From assembly GCA_947629315.1 (NCBI GenBank), contig CANRDB010000006.1, forward strand, positions 1 through 63,453: a stretch of 63,453 nucleotides of DNA, read 5' to 3'. The position numbers were made by a program, and so were the translations under genes. This document shows positions 17,476 through 25,498 of the stretch, piece by piece. The first letter of the stretch is position 1. Every line of letters begins with the position of its first letter. This DNA comes from an uncultured Bacilli bacterium (GTDB taxonomy: Bacteria > Bacillota_I > Bacilli_A > RF39 > UBA660). Below the pieces are notes generated by a model that did no database searches, was not told the DNA's origin, and was given only the letters and a program-made list of their open reading frames with translations.

Positions 17476-18687
17476 CTAATGAAAATACTTTACCGTAAAA
17501 GTTGTTCCCTTGGTGTTAGAATCTACTTGAATCGTACCGGAATCTTCTTCAATAATTGTTTTCGCAAGCGCAAGACCAATCCCTACACTATTCGAAGAAG
17601 CATTTTCTCCTTTATAGAACCTTTCAAAAATATGGGGCAAATCTTTTTTGGCAATCCCCTCTCCAAAATCGCGAATTCGAATCATGGAATAGACAGCATT
17701 CTCTTCAAAAGAAATGACAATTTTAGAGTTTTCTTTTGAGTGATCAATCGCATTTTTTAATAAATTCGTTAAAGCTTCTACTTGCCAGTGGCAATCACAA
17801 TAAATGGTTTTACGTTGAGTCTTAGGACACTCAAGTTGTATATTTTTTAAATCACATAGAGAAGAAACATTGTTAATGGTCTCATCAAGAAGTTGTTGTA
17901 CCCTCACATCTTCTCTAAAAAAAGAAATCGTATTCGCATCAAATCTGGATAATTTTAAAAGAGATTGAATGAGAAAATTAATATTTGAAACTTCTCTTTT
18001 GATGTCGTGAATAAATTTTTCTCTCACTGCATGCTCCATATTCGGTTCATCAATTAAGTTATCTAATGTTACTAAAATAGAAGTAATGGGTGTTTTCATT
18101 TGATGGGAAATATCCTCTAAAGATTTTTTTAAGTCTTTTTTATCTTTCAAAGAATTTTCCGCACTTTCTTTTAACATGACGGTTGTCTTATAGATTTCTT
18201 GTTTTAAAATAGAAAGTTCATCTTCCGATAAATCATCTAAAGAAAGGGTATAATTTCTTTTATTGAGTTCTTCTATATAATGAGTAATCTCTGCTATGGC
18301 TTTATCTTTCTTCCGATTATAGGAAAGAAATAGAAGAATGATGAGGAAAAAAGAACCTAACCAATACATCATATTCCAAGAAAAAAATTCTTTACTTTTA
18401 TCTTCTTGAGAGGATAAGAGAAAATCCTCTTCTAAAAAGATTCCATAGTCCTCTAACGTCTCATAATTTTGAGAAGTTTGATTGAGAACAGAGACAATTT
18501 CTTCTTTCGAGATATCCGGATATTTTTCCTGAATTTGATAGAGGATTCTAGCTACATTCTCATTATACATATGGCGATAAGTCTCTCGTTCACAAAAAAG
18601 TAAAAGAGAGAAAAATAAAGAGAGAATGAGAAGAAGAATTCCTGTTTTGAAAAGATATTTTTTTAACATAACTTTATTTTGAAACAT
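17476..18687 (-). CDS. Sensor histidine kinase
   Basis: 403 residues: two membrane spans (about 12-31 and 108-124) bracket an external loop of about 75 residues. A linker, the dimerisation box with phospho-accepting His195 (EDISHQMKTPITS) and the ATP-binding domain (N box LTNLLKNAIDHS, DFGEGI, FERFYKG, GIGLALAK) follow. It overlaps the response regulator gene by 14 bp and lies in one gene cluster with an FtsX/LolD-type ABC transporter. That arrangement is typical of antimicrobial-peptide or envelope-stress sensing modules. The loop is longer than in BceS-type kinases, so it may sense directly. Confidence 0.9.
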   Translation of the reverse strand: MFQNKVMLKKYLFKTGILLLILSLFFSLLLFCERETYRHMYNENVARILYQIQEKYPDISKEEIVSVLNQTSQNYETLEDYGIFLEEDFLLSSQEDKSKEFFSWNMMYWLGSFFLIILLFLSYNRKKDKAIAEITHYIEELNKRNYTLSLDDLSEDELSILKQEIYKTTVMLKESAENSLKDKKDLKKSLEDISHQMKTPITSILVTLDNLIDEPNMEHAVREKFIHDIKREVSNINFLIQSLLKLSRFDANTISFFREDVRVQQLLDETINNVSSLCDLKNIQLECPKTQRKTIYCDCHWQVEALTNLLKNAIDHSKENSKIVISFEENAVYSMIRIRDFGEGIAKKDLPHIFERFYKGENASSNSVGIGLALAKTIIEEDSGTIQVDSNTKGTTFTVKYFH

Positions 18688-19327
18688 CGACTCTATACCC
18701 TATTCCTTTCACTGTCACAATGATGTCTGTCTTTAATTTTTCTCTAATTCTTTTGAAATAAACTGTAACGGTATGGTCATCTACATCATTTCCAGTCCAC
18801 TCCCAAATTTTATCGAGAATGGTAGTTCTCCTCACTACTTTATTGGCATTTAAGAAAAGAAGATGTAACAATTTGAGTTCTAAAGAAGTAAGTTCTATTT
18901 CGTTATCCCCTTTATATACCATCATTTTATCCATATCAAAAGAAATATCTCCTACTTTTAAAATACTGTTCTTTTCATTCCTCAATAATATTTTCTGTAC
19001 ACGCGCTAACAATTCTTTGGTACTAAAAGGTTTCGTAACATAGTCTTCAGCACCCATCTGTAATCCTTTGACAATGTCGTCCTCCTCTTCTTTGGCAGTT
19101 AGAAAGATGGTCGGAATGTTCTTTGGTTCTAAAACATCATGAAAGAAATCAAATCCATTTCCATCCGGAAGAGTGACATCTAAAATAATTAATTGAAAAG
19201 ACGATTCTTCGATATACTTTTTAGCTTCTCTTAGTGTATTTCGATATTCTAGTGTTAAATTATTTTTCTGAAAAGAATACTGTAGTGCACGAGCAATCGT
19301 CTCATTATCCTCTACTAATAAAATCAT
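18674..19327 (-). CDS. OmpR/PhoB-family response regulator
   Basis: ATG at 19327 (MILLVEDNE) is chosen because GGGGGTG lies just upstream; the frame to 19351 is longer but unsupported. The receiver domain has the acidic pair (EDN), phospho-accepting Asp50 (IILDVTLPDG), the switch Thr (LTAKEE) and Lys (TKPFS). The C-terminal winged helix ends GIGYRVD as in OmpR-type proteins. It partners the kinase downstream. Direct repeats at 23821-23838 in front of the ABC genes fit the two-site pattern of such regulators. It follows the KilA-N gene by 14 bp. Confidence 0.92.
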   Translation of the reverse strand: MILLVEDNETIARALQYSFQKNNLTLEYRNTLREAKKYIEESSFQLIILDVTLPDGNGFDFFHDVLEPKNIPTIFLTAKEEEDDIVKGLQMGAEDYVTKPFSTKELLARVQKILLRNEKNSILKVGDISFDMDKMMVYKGDNEIELTSLELKLLHLLFLNANKVVRRTTILDKIWEWTGNDVDDHTVTVYFKRIREKLKTDIIVTVKGIGYRVDVSK

Positions 19328-19341
19328 AAAACACCCCCTTT

Positions 19342-20247
19342 TCAATGACAACTAATCTTTATTTTTTTATTGTCCAATGAACTTTTTTCATTTACTTGTT
19401 TTTGCAATAGTTCTAAATCTTTAAGACTTTTATTATCTTTTAATGCTTCCATTTGTCTTTTTGCAGAATTGTTTAATCGAATCAGTCTTTCTCTTTGGGG
19501 AACTTTTTCTTCCATCAATTCTGCGTTCGTATTTTCTAAATTATTTAATATTACTAAATGGAGGATATCTGTATAATCTCTTATATTTCCCTCTTTCGCT
19601 AATTTGGGGTTACTTTCTCTCCACTCTTTGGCAGTCATTCCAAATAACGCTACATTTAAAACATCCGCTTCCTCTGCATATACCAATTGTTTTTGTTTTT
19701 CCGTTAAAGTGGGAACTATACATTTTTGAATGGCATCTGTATGAACAACATAATTCATCTTTGACAACAGTCTCGTAGCTTTCCATTCCATGTTATATTG
19801 ATAGGCCTCGCTCGCTTTTAATCTTTCAAATTCCGTTATTAAATATAATTTAAATTCTGGTGATAACCAACTTGCAAATTCAAAAGCAATATCTGGATGG
19901 GCAAATGTACCAATACTATATCTTCCACCTTTTGAAATAATACCTATTGCATTAGTCCTTTTTACCCATTGTGTTGGTGACATTGCAAATGAGTTTTTTC
20001 CATACTCAGTTTTAATTTGGTCGAATTCGACCAAATTAAAATCTTGATTGTGAATTTCTTCCCATAAACCAATATAATCAATAGTATTTATTCTTCTTAA
20101 CCAGTTTTTAACCGTAAATGATGGATCACTAGAATTTTGATATTTTGCTAAATCTGTTAACGAAATATAATTTACTTTTCCAACACGCATAATTCCAATT
20201 TTATTTTCTTTTACTATAATTTCAGTTGTTACTATATCTGATTTCAC
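19342..20247 (-). CDS. KilA-N domain protein
   Basis: 301 residues starting at GTG (AGAAGGGAG upstream). The first 110 residues fit the KilA-N fold: YISLTDLAKYQN, KNWLRRINTIDYIGLWE and the repeat-like FAHPDIAFEFASWLSPEFKLYLITEFERLK. The rest is helical and charged. KilA-N domains are DNA-binding modules of phages and large DNA viruses, often scattered in bacterial genomes as single cargo genes. Here it stands between the FtsX permease and the response regulator of one system. It is separated from the permease by a terminator but only 14 bp from the regulator, so it may govern expression of the two-component pair. Confidence 0.82.
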   Translation of the reverse strand: MKSDIVTTEIIVKENKIGIMRVGKVNYISLTDLAKYQNSSDPSFTVKNWLRRINTIDYIGLWEEIHNQDFNLVEFDQIKTEYGKNSFAMSPTQWVKRTNAIGIISKGGRYSIGTFAHPDIAFEFASWLSPEFKLYLITEFERLKASEAYQYNMEWKATRLLSKMNYVVHTDAIQKCIVPTLTEKQKQLVYAEEADVLNVALFGMTAKEWRESNPKLAKEGNIRDYTDILHLVILNNLENTNAELMEEKVPQRERLIRLNNSAKRQMEALKDNKSLKDLELLQKQVNEKSSLDNKKIKISCH

Positions 20248-20278
20248 TGATATCTCCCTTCTAAAATAAATTTATCTA

Positions 20279-20312
20279 TGCGAATTGCTCACCATTCATC
20301 CCCAGCAATTTT
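20279..20312 (-). repeat. Inverted repeat in the KilA-N leader
   Basis: AATTGC and GCAATT enclose a 16-nt G-rich loop, upstream of the GTG start. A TATAAT-like box lies further upstream. It could be an operator or leader hairpin. Confidence 0.35.
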
Positions 20313-20399
20313 CCTTTTTCAATTTTTATAATCCTTTTCTATGAACAATTACACCGATATTATACTGATTTTTAGATGAATTATCAACTGAAATTTTAT

Positions 20400-20432
20400 G
20401 GAAAAACTAGATGGTTCAACTCATCTAGTTCA
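20400..20432 (-). terminator. Terminator after the FtsX permease gene
   Basis: Minus-strand AACTAGATG, an 8-nt loop, CATCTAGTT, then TTTCC. The hairpin is perfect; the T-run is short. Confidence 0.6.
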
Positions 20433-20461
20433 TTTTTTATTCCTTTAAAATTCTACCTTCT

Positions 20462-23101
20462 TTATATGTTTTCATTTCGTATCGTTTCAATGGTATTTTG
20501 TTTTTGAATTTTATGCATAGAATATCGCATAAGACAACTAATGAGTAAGAATACAGCAATGATGGCAATCACGATTGCGAAAAGTGGGAATTGATAAGGA
20601 TATCCTGATTCTTCTACTAGAGAGTGATAAATAAGATAAGATAATCCTAAACCAATAGAGATTCCAAAGAATAAAGATTTCACTCCCATGAAAATACTTT
20701 CTAATTCAATCATGCGACTAAATTCTTTCTTTGTCATACCGATAGACTTAAGCATCGCAAATTCTTGTTTTCTTAACTCCATATTGGTTGTAATGGTATT
20801 AAAGATATTCGTAATTCCAATTAAGGAGATAACGATAATAAAGCCATATAAGAATATACCTACTAATGTAAATAAACTCTTCATCATCCGATAGTTTTGA
20901 TCTTGATTTTCAAGATAATATTCTCTATCTTTTAAAACCATTTCAATTTCATCCTGTAAAGCATCCGCATCATCTGCTTTATAATAGACATTCAGATGTG
21001 CATATTGTTCATACTGATAATATAACTCACTTGGAATAATTAACATTTGAACATTCCCATATTTCGGATAACCAAACGGAATTTCTTCTGTCACTCTTCC
21101 TACTTCCACTGTGAACTTTTCATCACGAGTAGAAGTGAATGTTATGAAATCTCCCTTTTCAAAATCAAATTCTCTCATGTGATAATTCGTACACTCATCA
21201 TCACTGTCGCAAATAGAAAAATCTCTCATATCAATTAAAATTCCTTGATTTTTATCATTTGAAGTAAAATGAATTTTTTTCAAATACTCTTGGTAAGAGT
21301 CATCATCTAACGTGACAACCATAATGCCACTTCCGTAGCTTTCTTCCTCATCTAAATCGATATCTAATACTTCGGCGTATTTCGGATTAAACTTCACATT
21401 TTCGATATCTAAATAAAGTCCTTCCGTCACACTAAACTGAACTACGTGATTTAATTGAGTGGTAGAGCGAACAAGTTCATAATCTTCTTTTGTATCAATA
21501 TCAAGAGAAAGTTCAACATTCGCATCACTCATTGGCATGGAGCGTTCAAGGGTAGAAAAAGCAAACTGCATAAAAGAAGAAAGAGCAACGAATGTTAAAA
21601 CAGAAACGGCAATAGAAATCGTTGTAGTCCGGTATTTGCGTTTATTTCTCTTTAAATTTTTATAGGAAATGACACCTCCAATACCAAAGATTTTTTTGAT
21701 GATTTTTGGATTTTTTAGTTTTTTACTCTTCATCTTAATATCCGCACTATTCCGAATCGAATCGATGGGAGACACTTTCGATGCTTTTCTCGCACTTTTT
21801 AAAGCCGATAAATAGATGGTCACAATTCCTAGTACAATGGCAACAACAATCGCTAACGAAGAAAATTCAAAATGAAGATGAAATTGACTGGTAAAGAAAT
21901 CTCCTAAGAAATAATTGCTGACAAGGATTAAAATATAGGATGCAAAAATACCGGATAAGAGTCCTAACGGGATACCAATAAGACCAAGAATCGTAGCTTC
22001 ATAAAATACATTTCTTTTAATTTGTTTTTTAGTAGCCCCAATACTTCGTAACATACCATATTGTTTAATTTTTTCGGTAATAGAAATATCAAAACTATTT
22101 TTAATACAGAATACAGAAGTAAAGATAATAATGAAAATGACAATGGCTGCTACATTACCCAGTCCTTTTATCGCACCATCCCCTAATGGATTGGTTTCTA
22201 GCGTAATTAAATATTCATTTTCTTGATAGGAATACTTCGCTTGGGAAAGAGCATTTACCATTTCCTCGAATTCTTCTGACGTTTTAAAATTTCCCTCTTT
22301 CCTTTTTTCTAGATAAATAGGATCAATACCAAGAATTCCTCCTGTCACTTCTAAGTAACTTTTTAGTCCCTCTTTGGTATAACGAGCATAAATGTCAAAA
22401 GCATCTAAATCCTGTTCATCTTCTAGATAGGTAACAAGGGTATATCCTGGGGCATCATATGGCTCTACCACATCGGAAGGTCTCTCTATGATTCCTACTA
22501 TCGTATATGTTTTCGTCTTCGTATCTACCAGTTCTTCTTTAAATTCTTCCTGTACTTCCTCACTAACGTTATCACTAGGAATATAAGGGGTCGTCTGTCC
22601 TACTTCTTCCCCATTTAATAGTCTTGTTCCCACTTCTAATGTAAGAGTATCTCCTACATGGTAAGTAACTCTTCCATTGGTTTTTAAATGGGTTGGAATC
22701 ACAATTTCATTTCCATTGTTTGGATACCTTCCTTCGACTAATCGAAATCCTAAATTGGATAATGCCTCTTCATCAAATGCTTTGATAAAAAAATATGGCT
22801 TATAGGCATTTTTAGATTCTGCAAGATGAGCATATCCAATATTTCCTGCTAAATAGATTTTCTCTATTTTTCGATTCTCTTGAAAGGTAGAGAGTTCTCC
22901 TTTCGGCACTTCAAAAAATGCTTCATGAAAATTTCCATCCCGTAATATTTGGAAATCAATTAAGGATGCTACCGCACTAGCATACATCGAGGCAACAGCC
23001 ATCATTAAAGCAACCGATAAAAGAATGCCAATGATAGTTACAATGGTTCTTTTTTTATTCATCTTTAAGTTTTTTATGGTCAATTTGTTAAGTAAGTTCA
23101 T
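20462..23101 (-). CDS. FtsX-family ABC transporter permease
   Basis: ATG at 23101 is chosen (GGAGGTG just upstream overlaps the end of the ATPase gene). About 879 residues with two FtsX units: a membrane span near residue 20, a large external domain to about 310, three spans (about 315-435), a fifth near 500, a second external domain, and three final spans. Conserved cytoplasmic turns read YGMLRSIGATKKQIKR and FAMLKSIGMTKKEFSR. Such permeases work with LolD/MacB-type ATPases in peptide resistance, lipoprotein or envelope processes by mechanotransmission rather than plain transport. It is co-transcribed with the ATPase. Confidence 0.9.
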   Translation of the reverse strand: MNLLNKLTIKNLKMNKKRTIVTIIGILLSVALMMAVASMYASAVASLIDFQILRDGNFHEAFFEVPKGELSTFQENRKIEKIYLAGNIGYAHLAESKNAYKPYFFIKAFDEEALSNLGFRLVEGRYPNNGNEIVIPTHLKTNGRVTYHVGDTLTLEVGTRLLNGEEVGQTTPYIPSDNVSEEVQEEFKEELVDTKTKTYTIVGIIERPSDVVEPYDAPGYTLVTYLEDEQDLDAFDIYARYTKEGLKSYLEVTGGILGIDPIYLEKRKEGNFKTSEEFEEMVNALSQAKYSYQENEYLITLETNPLGDGAIKGLGNVAAIVIFIIIFTSVFCIKNSFDISITEKIKQYGMLRSIGATKKQIKRNVFYEATILGLIGIPLGLLSGIFASYILILVSNYFLGDFFTSQFHLHFEFSSLAIVVAIVLGIVTIYLSALKSARKASKVSPIDSIRNSADIKMKSKKLKNPKIIKKIFGIGGVISYKNLKRNKRKYRTTTISIAVSVLTFVALSSFMQFAFSTLERSMPMSDANVELSLDIDTKEDYELVRSTTQLNHVVQFSVTEGLYLDIENVKFNPKYAEVLDIDLDEEESYGSGIMVVTLDDDSYQEYLKKIHFTSNDKNQGILIDMRDFSICDSDDECTNYHMREFDFEKGDFITFTSTRDEKFTVEVGRVTEEIPFGYPKYGNVQMLIIPSELYYQYEQYAHLNVYYKADDADALQDEIEMVLKDREYYLENQDQNYRMMKSLFTLVGIFLYGFIIVISLIGITNIFNTITTNMELRKQEFAMLKSIGMTKKEFSRMIELESIFMGVKSLFFGISIGLGLSYLIYHSLVEESGYPYQFPLFAIVIAIIAVFLLISCLMRYSMHKIQKQNTIETIRNENI

Positions 23102-23102
23102 T

Positions 23103-23774
23103 CTACACCTCCTTAACAATTTTTCCATCTTCTATTTTGATAATCCGGTCGGCTTCTTTCGCAATCTCCATATTGTGAGTAATCATGACAATCGTCTGTT
23201 TTAATTCCCGATTAGATTTTTTTAACAGAGCAACAATTTCATCACTTGATTTAGAATCTAGATTACCAGTTGGTTCATCGGCTAAAATAATCGTTGGATG
23301 CGTAATAAGAGCTCTTCCAATACTAGTTCTTTGTTGTTGTCCTCCCGATAATTCATTTGGTAGGTGTGTCTTTCTTTCTTCTAAACCTAATAGTTTTAAT
23401 AAATCCTCTAACTCTTTTTTAGAGACTTCCCGGTTATCTAAAGATAGTGGTAAGGTAATATTTTCTTCTACATTTAAAATAGGAATGAGATTGTAAAACT
23501 GATAGATTAGTCCTACCTGTCTTCTTCTAAAAATCGCTAATTTATCATCATTAAACTGAAAAATATCTTGTCCTTCAATCTTGACAGTTCCACTAGTTGG
23601 TCTATCTACTCCGCCAATTAAATGAAGTAAGGTAGATTTTCCAGAACCGGAGGCTCCGACAATAGCCACAAACTCCCCTTTTTCAACGGAGAAAGATACA
23701 TTATCTAGAGCCACTACTTTGGTGGAACCTTTTCCATATACTTTTGTTAAATTTTCTACTTGTAAGATTTTCAT
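23103..23774 (-). CDS. LolD/MacB-type ABC transporter ATPase
   Basis: About 223 residues. ATG at 23774 has AAGGAG at 8 nt; 23780 is too close. It has Walker A (GASGSGKST), the Q-loop, signature LSGGQQQR, Walker B with Glu (ILADEPTGNLD) and switch His (MITHNME). DEPTGNLD is diagnostic for the MacB/LolD/FtsE branch. It forms one unit with the FtsX permease that follows at once. Confidence 0.93.
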   Translation of the reverse strand: MKILQVENLTKVYGKGSTKVVALDNVSFSVEKGEFVAIVGASGSGKSTLLHLIGGVDRPTSGTVKIEGQDIFQFNDDKLAIFRRRQVGLIYQFYNLIPILNVEENITLPLSLDNREVSKKELEDLLKLLGLEERKTHLPNELSGGQQQRTSIGRALITHPTIILADEPTGNLDSKSSDEIVALLKKSNRELKQTIVMITHNMEIAKEADRIIKIEDGKIVKEV

Positions 23775-23803
23775 TTGCATAACTCCTTTCGTTTTACAAA
23801 TTC

Positions 23804-23838
23804 ATTATATGCGAGTGTACGTTACAACTAAGTTACAA
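23804..23838 (-). promoter_or_regulatory. Activator-type promoter of the ABC transporter genes
   Basis: TATAAT at 23804-23809 on the minus strand. Two copies of TTGTAAC (23821-23827 and 23832-23838) repeat at 11 bp, one helical turn, across the -35 region, which lacks a -35 consensus at the correct spacing. This is the expected layout for an OmpR-type regulator that activates. Confidence 0.55.
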
Positions 23839-23866
23839 AAAGAAATTTTTCTCTCAATTCTTTATC

Positions 23867-23901
23867 ATTATACTATAAAAAAAAGCAGATTGAAAATCTA
23901 C
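23867..23901 (-). terminator. Terminator fused to a second TATAAT box
   Basis: Minus-strand GTAGATT, loop TTC, AATCTGC, then eight T (terminator of the acetyltransferase gene). The T-run leads directly into TAGTATAAT (TATAAT at 23867-23872), a possible second promoter for the ABC genes. Confidence 0.7.
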
Positions 23902-24347
23902 CTTATTTCATCATCTTCATAAGATTCTTCCTCTTCCTTTTTTATCCACAAATACATACCATCCATATTTTCTGGTTTATAACGGAATCCACATTTCTGA
24001 TAAAATTCTCTTTTCCCATACGCAGGTAATAATTCTATCAAAAATTGTTCATGAGGTTTTAAATCTCGATAAACTTTTTCCTGAATAGAGGAAACAAGAG
24101 CACGTCCAAGGCCTTTTCCTTGATAAGGGGGTAGAACTACCACATCTGCTAGTAAACCATGTGTTCCATAGTCACCGATTAACCGTGCCATACCAACTAC
24201 TTCTTGATTGACTTTGACAACACTAAGATACATAGAATTCTCTAAAGCCTTTTGATGTTGATAATCACTTAATACTTTCCAAGAAGCAGATGCTAATAAT
24301 TTCTTATAATCCTCTAAAGAAAGATCATCTACTAGTTCATACTCCAT
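23898..24347 (-). CDS. GNAT-family N-acetyltransferase
   Basis: 149 residues with the acetyl-CoA binding motif VLPPYQGKGLGRALVSSI and a C-terminal strand-turn (FYQKCGFRY). The site AGGAGA precedes the ATG. Family members acetylate small amines or proteins; the substrate cannot be told. It starts 8 bp after the flavin reductase-like gene and is likely co-transcribed with it. Confidence 0.85.
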   Translation of the reverse strand: MEYELVDDLSLEDYKKLLASASWKVLSDYQHQKALENSMYLSVVKVNQEVVGMARLIGDYGTHGLLADVVVLPPYQGKGLGRALVSSIQEKVYRDLKPHEQFLIELLPAYGKREFYQKCGFRYKPENMDGMYLWIKKEEEESYEDDEIR

Positions 24348-24355
24348 AATTTCTC

Positions 24356-24925
24356 CTATTTTGAACCTAACTCATGGCCATCTTGAAAAGCATTACCTAC
24401 TCGCGTGTTCACACTATAATATCCATGCGTATAAGGATCAAAAGCAATAGCATTTAACTTTTCAATATCTACATTTTCTCCCTGCAAGACACTTTCTTCC
24501 GCAGATACATTGACAATTTGACCAACGACACCACATCCATATTCCGCATCTTGATATTCCAAAAATTCACACTCCATACAAATAGGAAATTCCTGAATGA
24601 TAGGAGCATCTACATATTCTGCTTTAGTAGCTGTAAGTCCGCTTTTGGCAAACTTATCTGGTGTATGATTTCCAGATACTATTCCAAAATAATCAGCTTC
24701 TTTTACATGGGAAGCATCCGCTATACTGACAGTAAAAGCCTTTCTTGCTTTGATATTCTGGACTGTCTTATGTGACTCCGTTAAGTTTAAAACAACTTTA
24801 TCACGGTCTAACATCATTCCCCAAGCCGCATTCATAACATCTACGGTTCCATCTTCTCCATAGGTAGCAATCATTAAAACTGGCATAGGAAAGATAGCTT
24901 CCGTGGTTTTTATTTTTCTTTTCAT
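24356..24925 (-). CDS. Flavin reductase-like, FMN-binding protein
   Basis: 189 residues in the flavin-reductase split-barrel family (PMPVLMIATYG near the start, NLTESHKTVQNI, FTVSIAD). The usual relatives bind FMN and reduce flavin with NAD(P)H, or are uncharacterised. It has the family's normal length, no export signal and GAGGTG before ATG. It is followed directly by a GNAT gene. Confidence 0.82.
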   Translation of the reverse strand: MKRKIKTTEAIFPMPVLMIATYGEDGTVDVMNAAWGMMLDRDKVVLNLTESHKTVQNIKARKAFTVSIADASHVKEADYFGIVSGNHTPDKFAKSGLTATKAEYVDAPIIQEFPICMECEFLEYQDAEYGCGVVGQIVNVSAEESVLQGENVDIEKLNAIAFDPYTHGYYSVNTRVGNAFQDGHELGSK

Positions 24926-24985
24926 TTTTTCACCTCTTCTTCAGTATATCATATTTATTTTATAAAAAATATCGAACAACTGCTT

Positions 24986-25465
24986 TTAGGGAAGTTTTTT
25001 CGTCATCTCTAGCATTCTCATATGATAGCCATTATCTTCATAAAAAGATATCGCTTTTTCATTATATCCAAATACCCCAAGCAAAATATCCTGACATCCC
25101 TCTTCTTTTAACCAATGCTCCATCGCTTGTAACAGTTTTTTTCCATATCCTTTCGATCTCCTTTTTTGAGAGACTATCAATTCGGTAATTCTCCCTCTTT
25201 TAGGAGCCTCAAAATCATAAGTCTTCATTGCTTCATTGTTAATGATGCCAACAACAAGGCCAATCACTTGTTCCTCTTCTTGATATAAAAACATTTTTCC
25301 TTCATATTCTTGGATTTCTTCCATCGTTTTTTGAAAATATGCTTCCTGATAATTGGGAGTAAGTATATTATATTGTTCCTTATCAATACTGACAATATGC
25401 TCTTGTAACTCCACTAATAAATCTTTTACCTCTTCCGCATAAGAGGGATTATACTCTATTATCAT
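24986..25465 (-). CDS. GNAT-family N-acetyltransferase
   Basis: 159 residues with GNAT motif A (ELIVSQKRRSKGYGKKLLQAM) and motif B (AISFYEDNGYHMR). Not closely similar to the GNAT protein at 23898. The acceptor is unknown. It lies 33 bp after the predicted ADP-ribosyltransferase gene, on the same strand, so co-expression is possible. Confidence 0.85.
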   Translation of the reverse strand: MIIEYNPSYAEEVKDLLVELQEHIVSIDKEQYNILTPNYQEAYFQKTMEEIQEYEGKMFLYQEEEQVIGLVVGIINNEAMKTYDFEAPKRGRITELIVSQKRRSKGYGKKLLQAMEHWLKEEGCQDILLGVFGYNEKAISFYEDNGYHMRMLEMTKKLP

Positions 25466-25498
25466 GAATCAACACCACTACTTTCTATATTTTATCCA

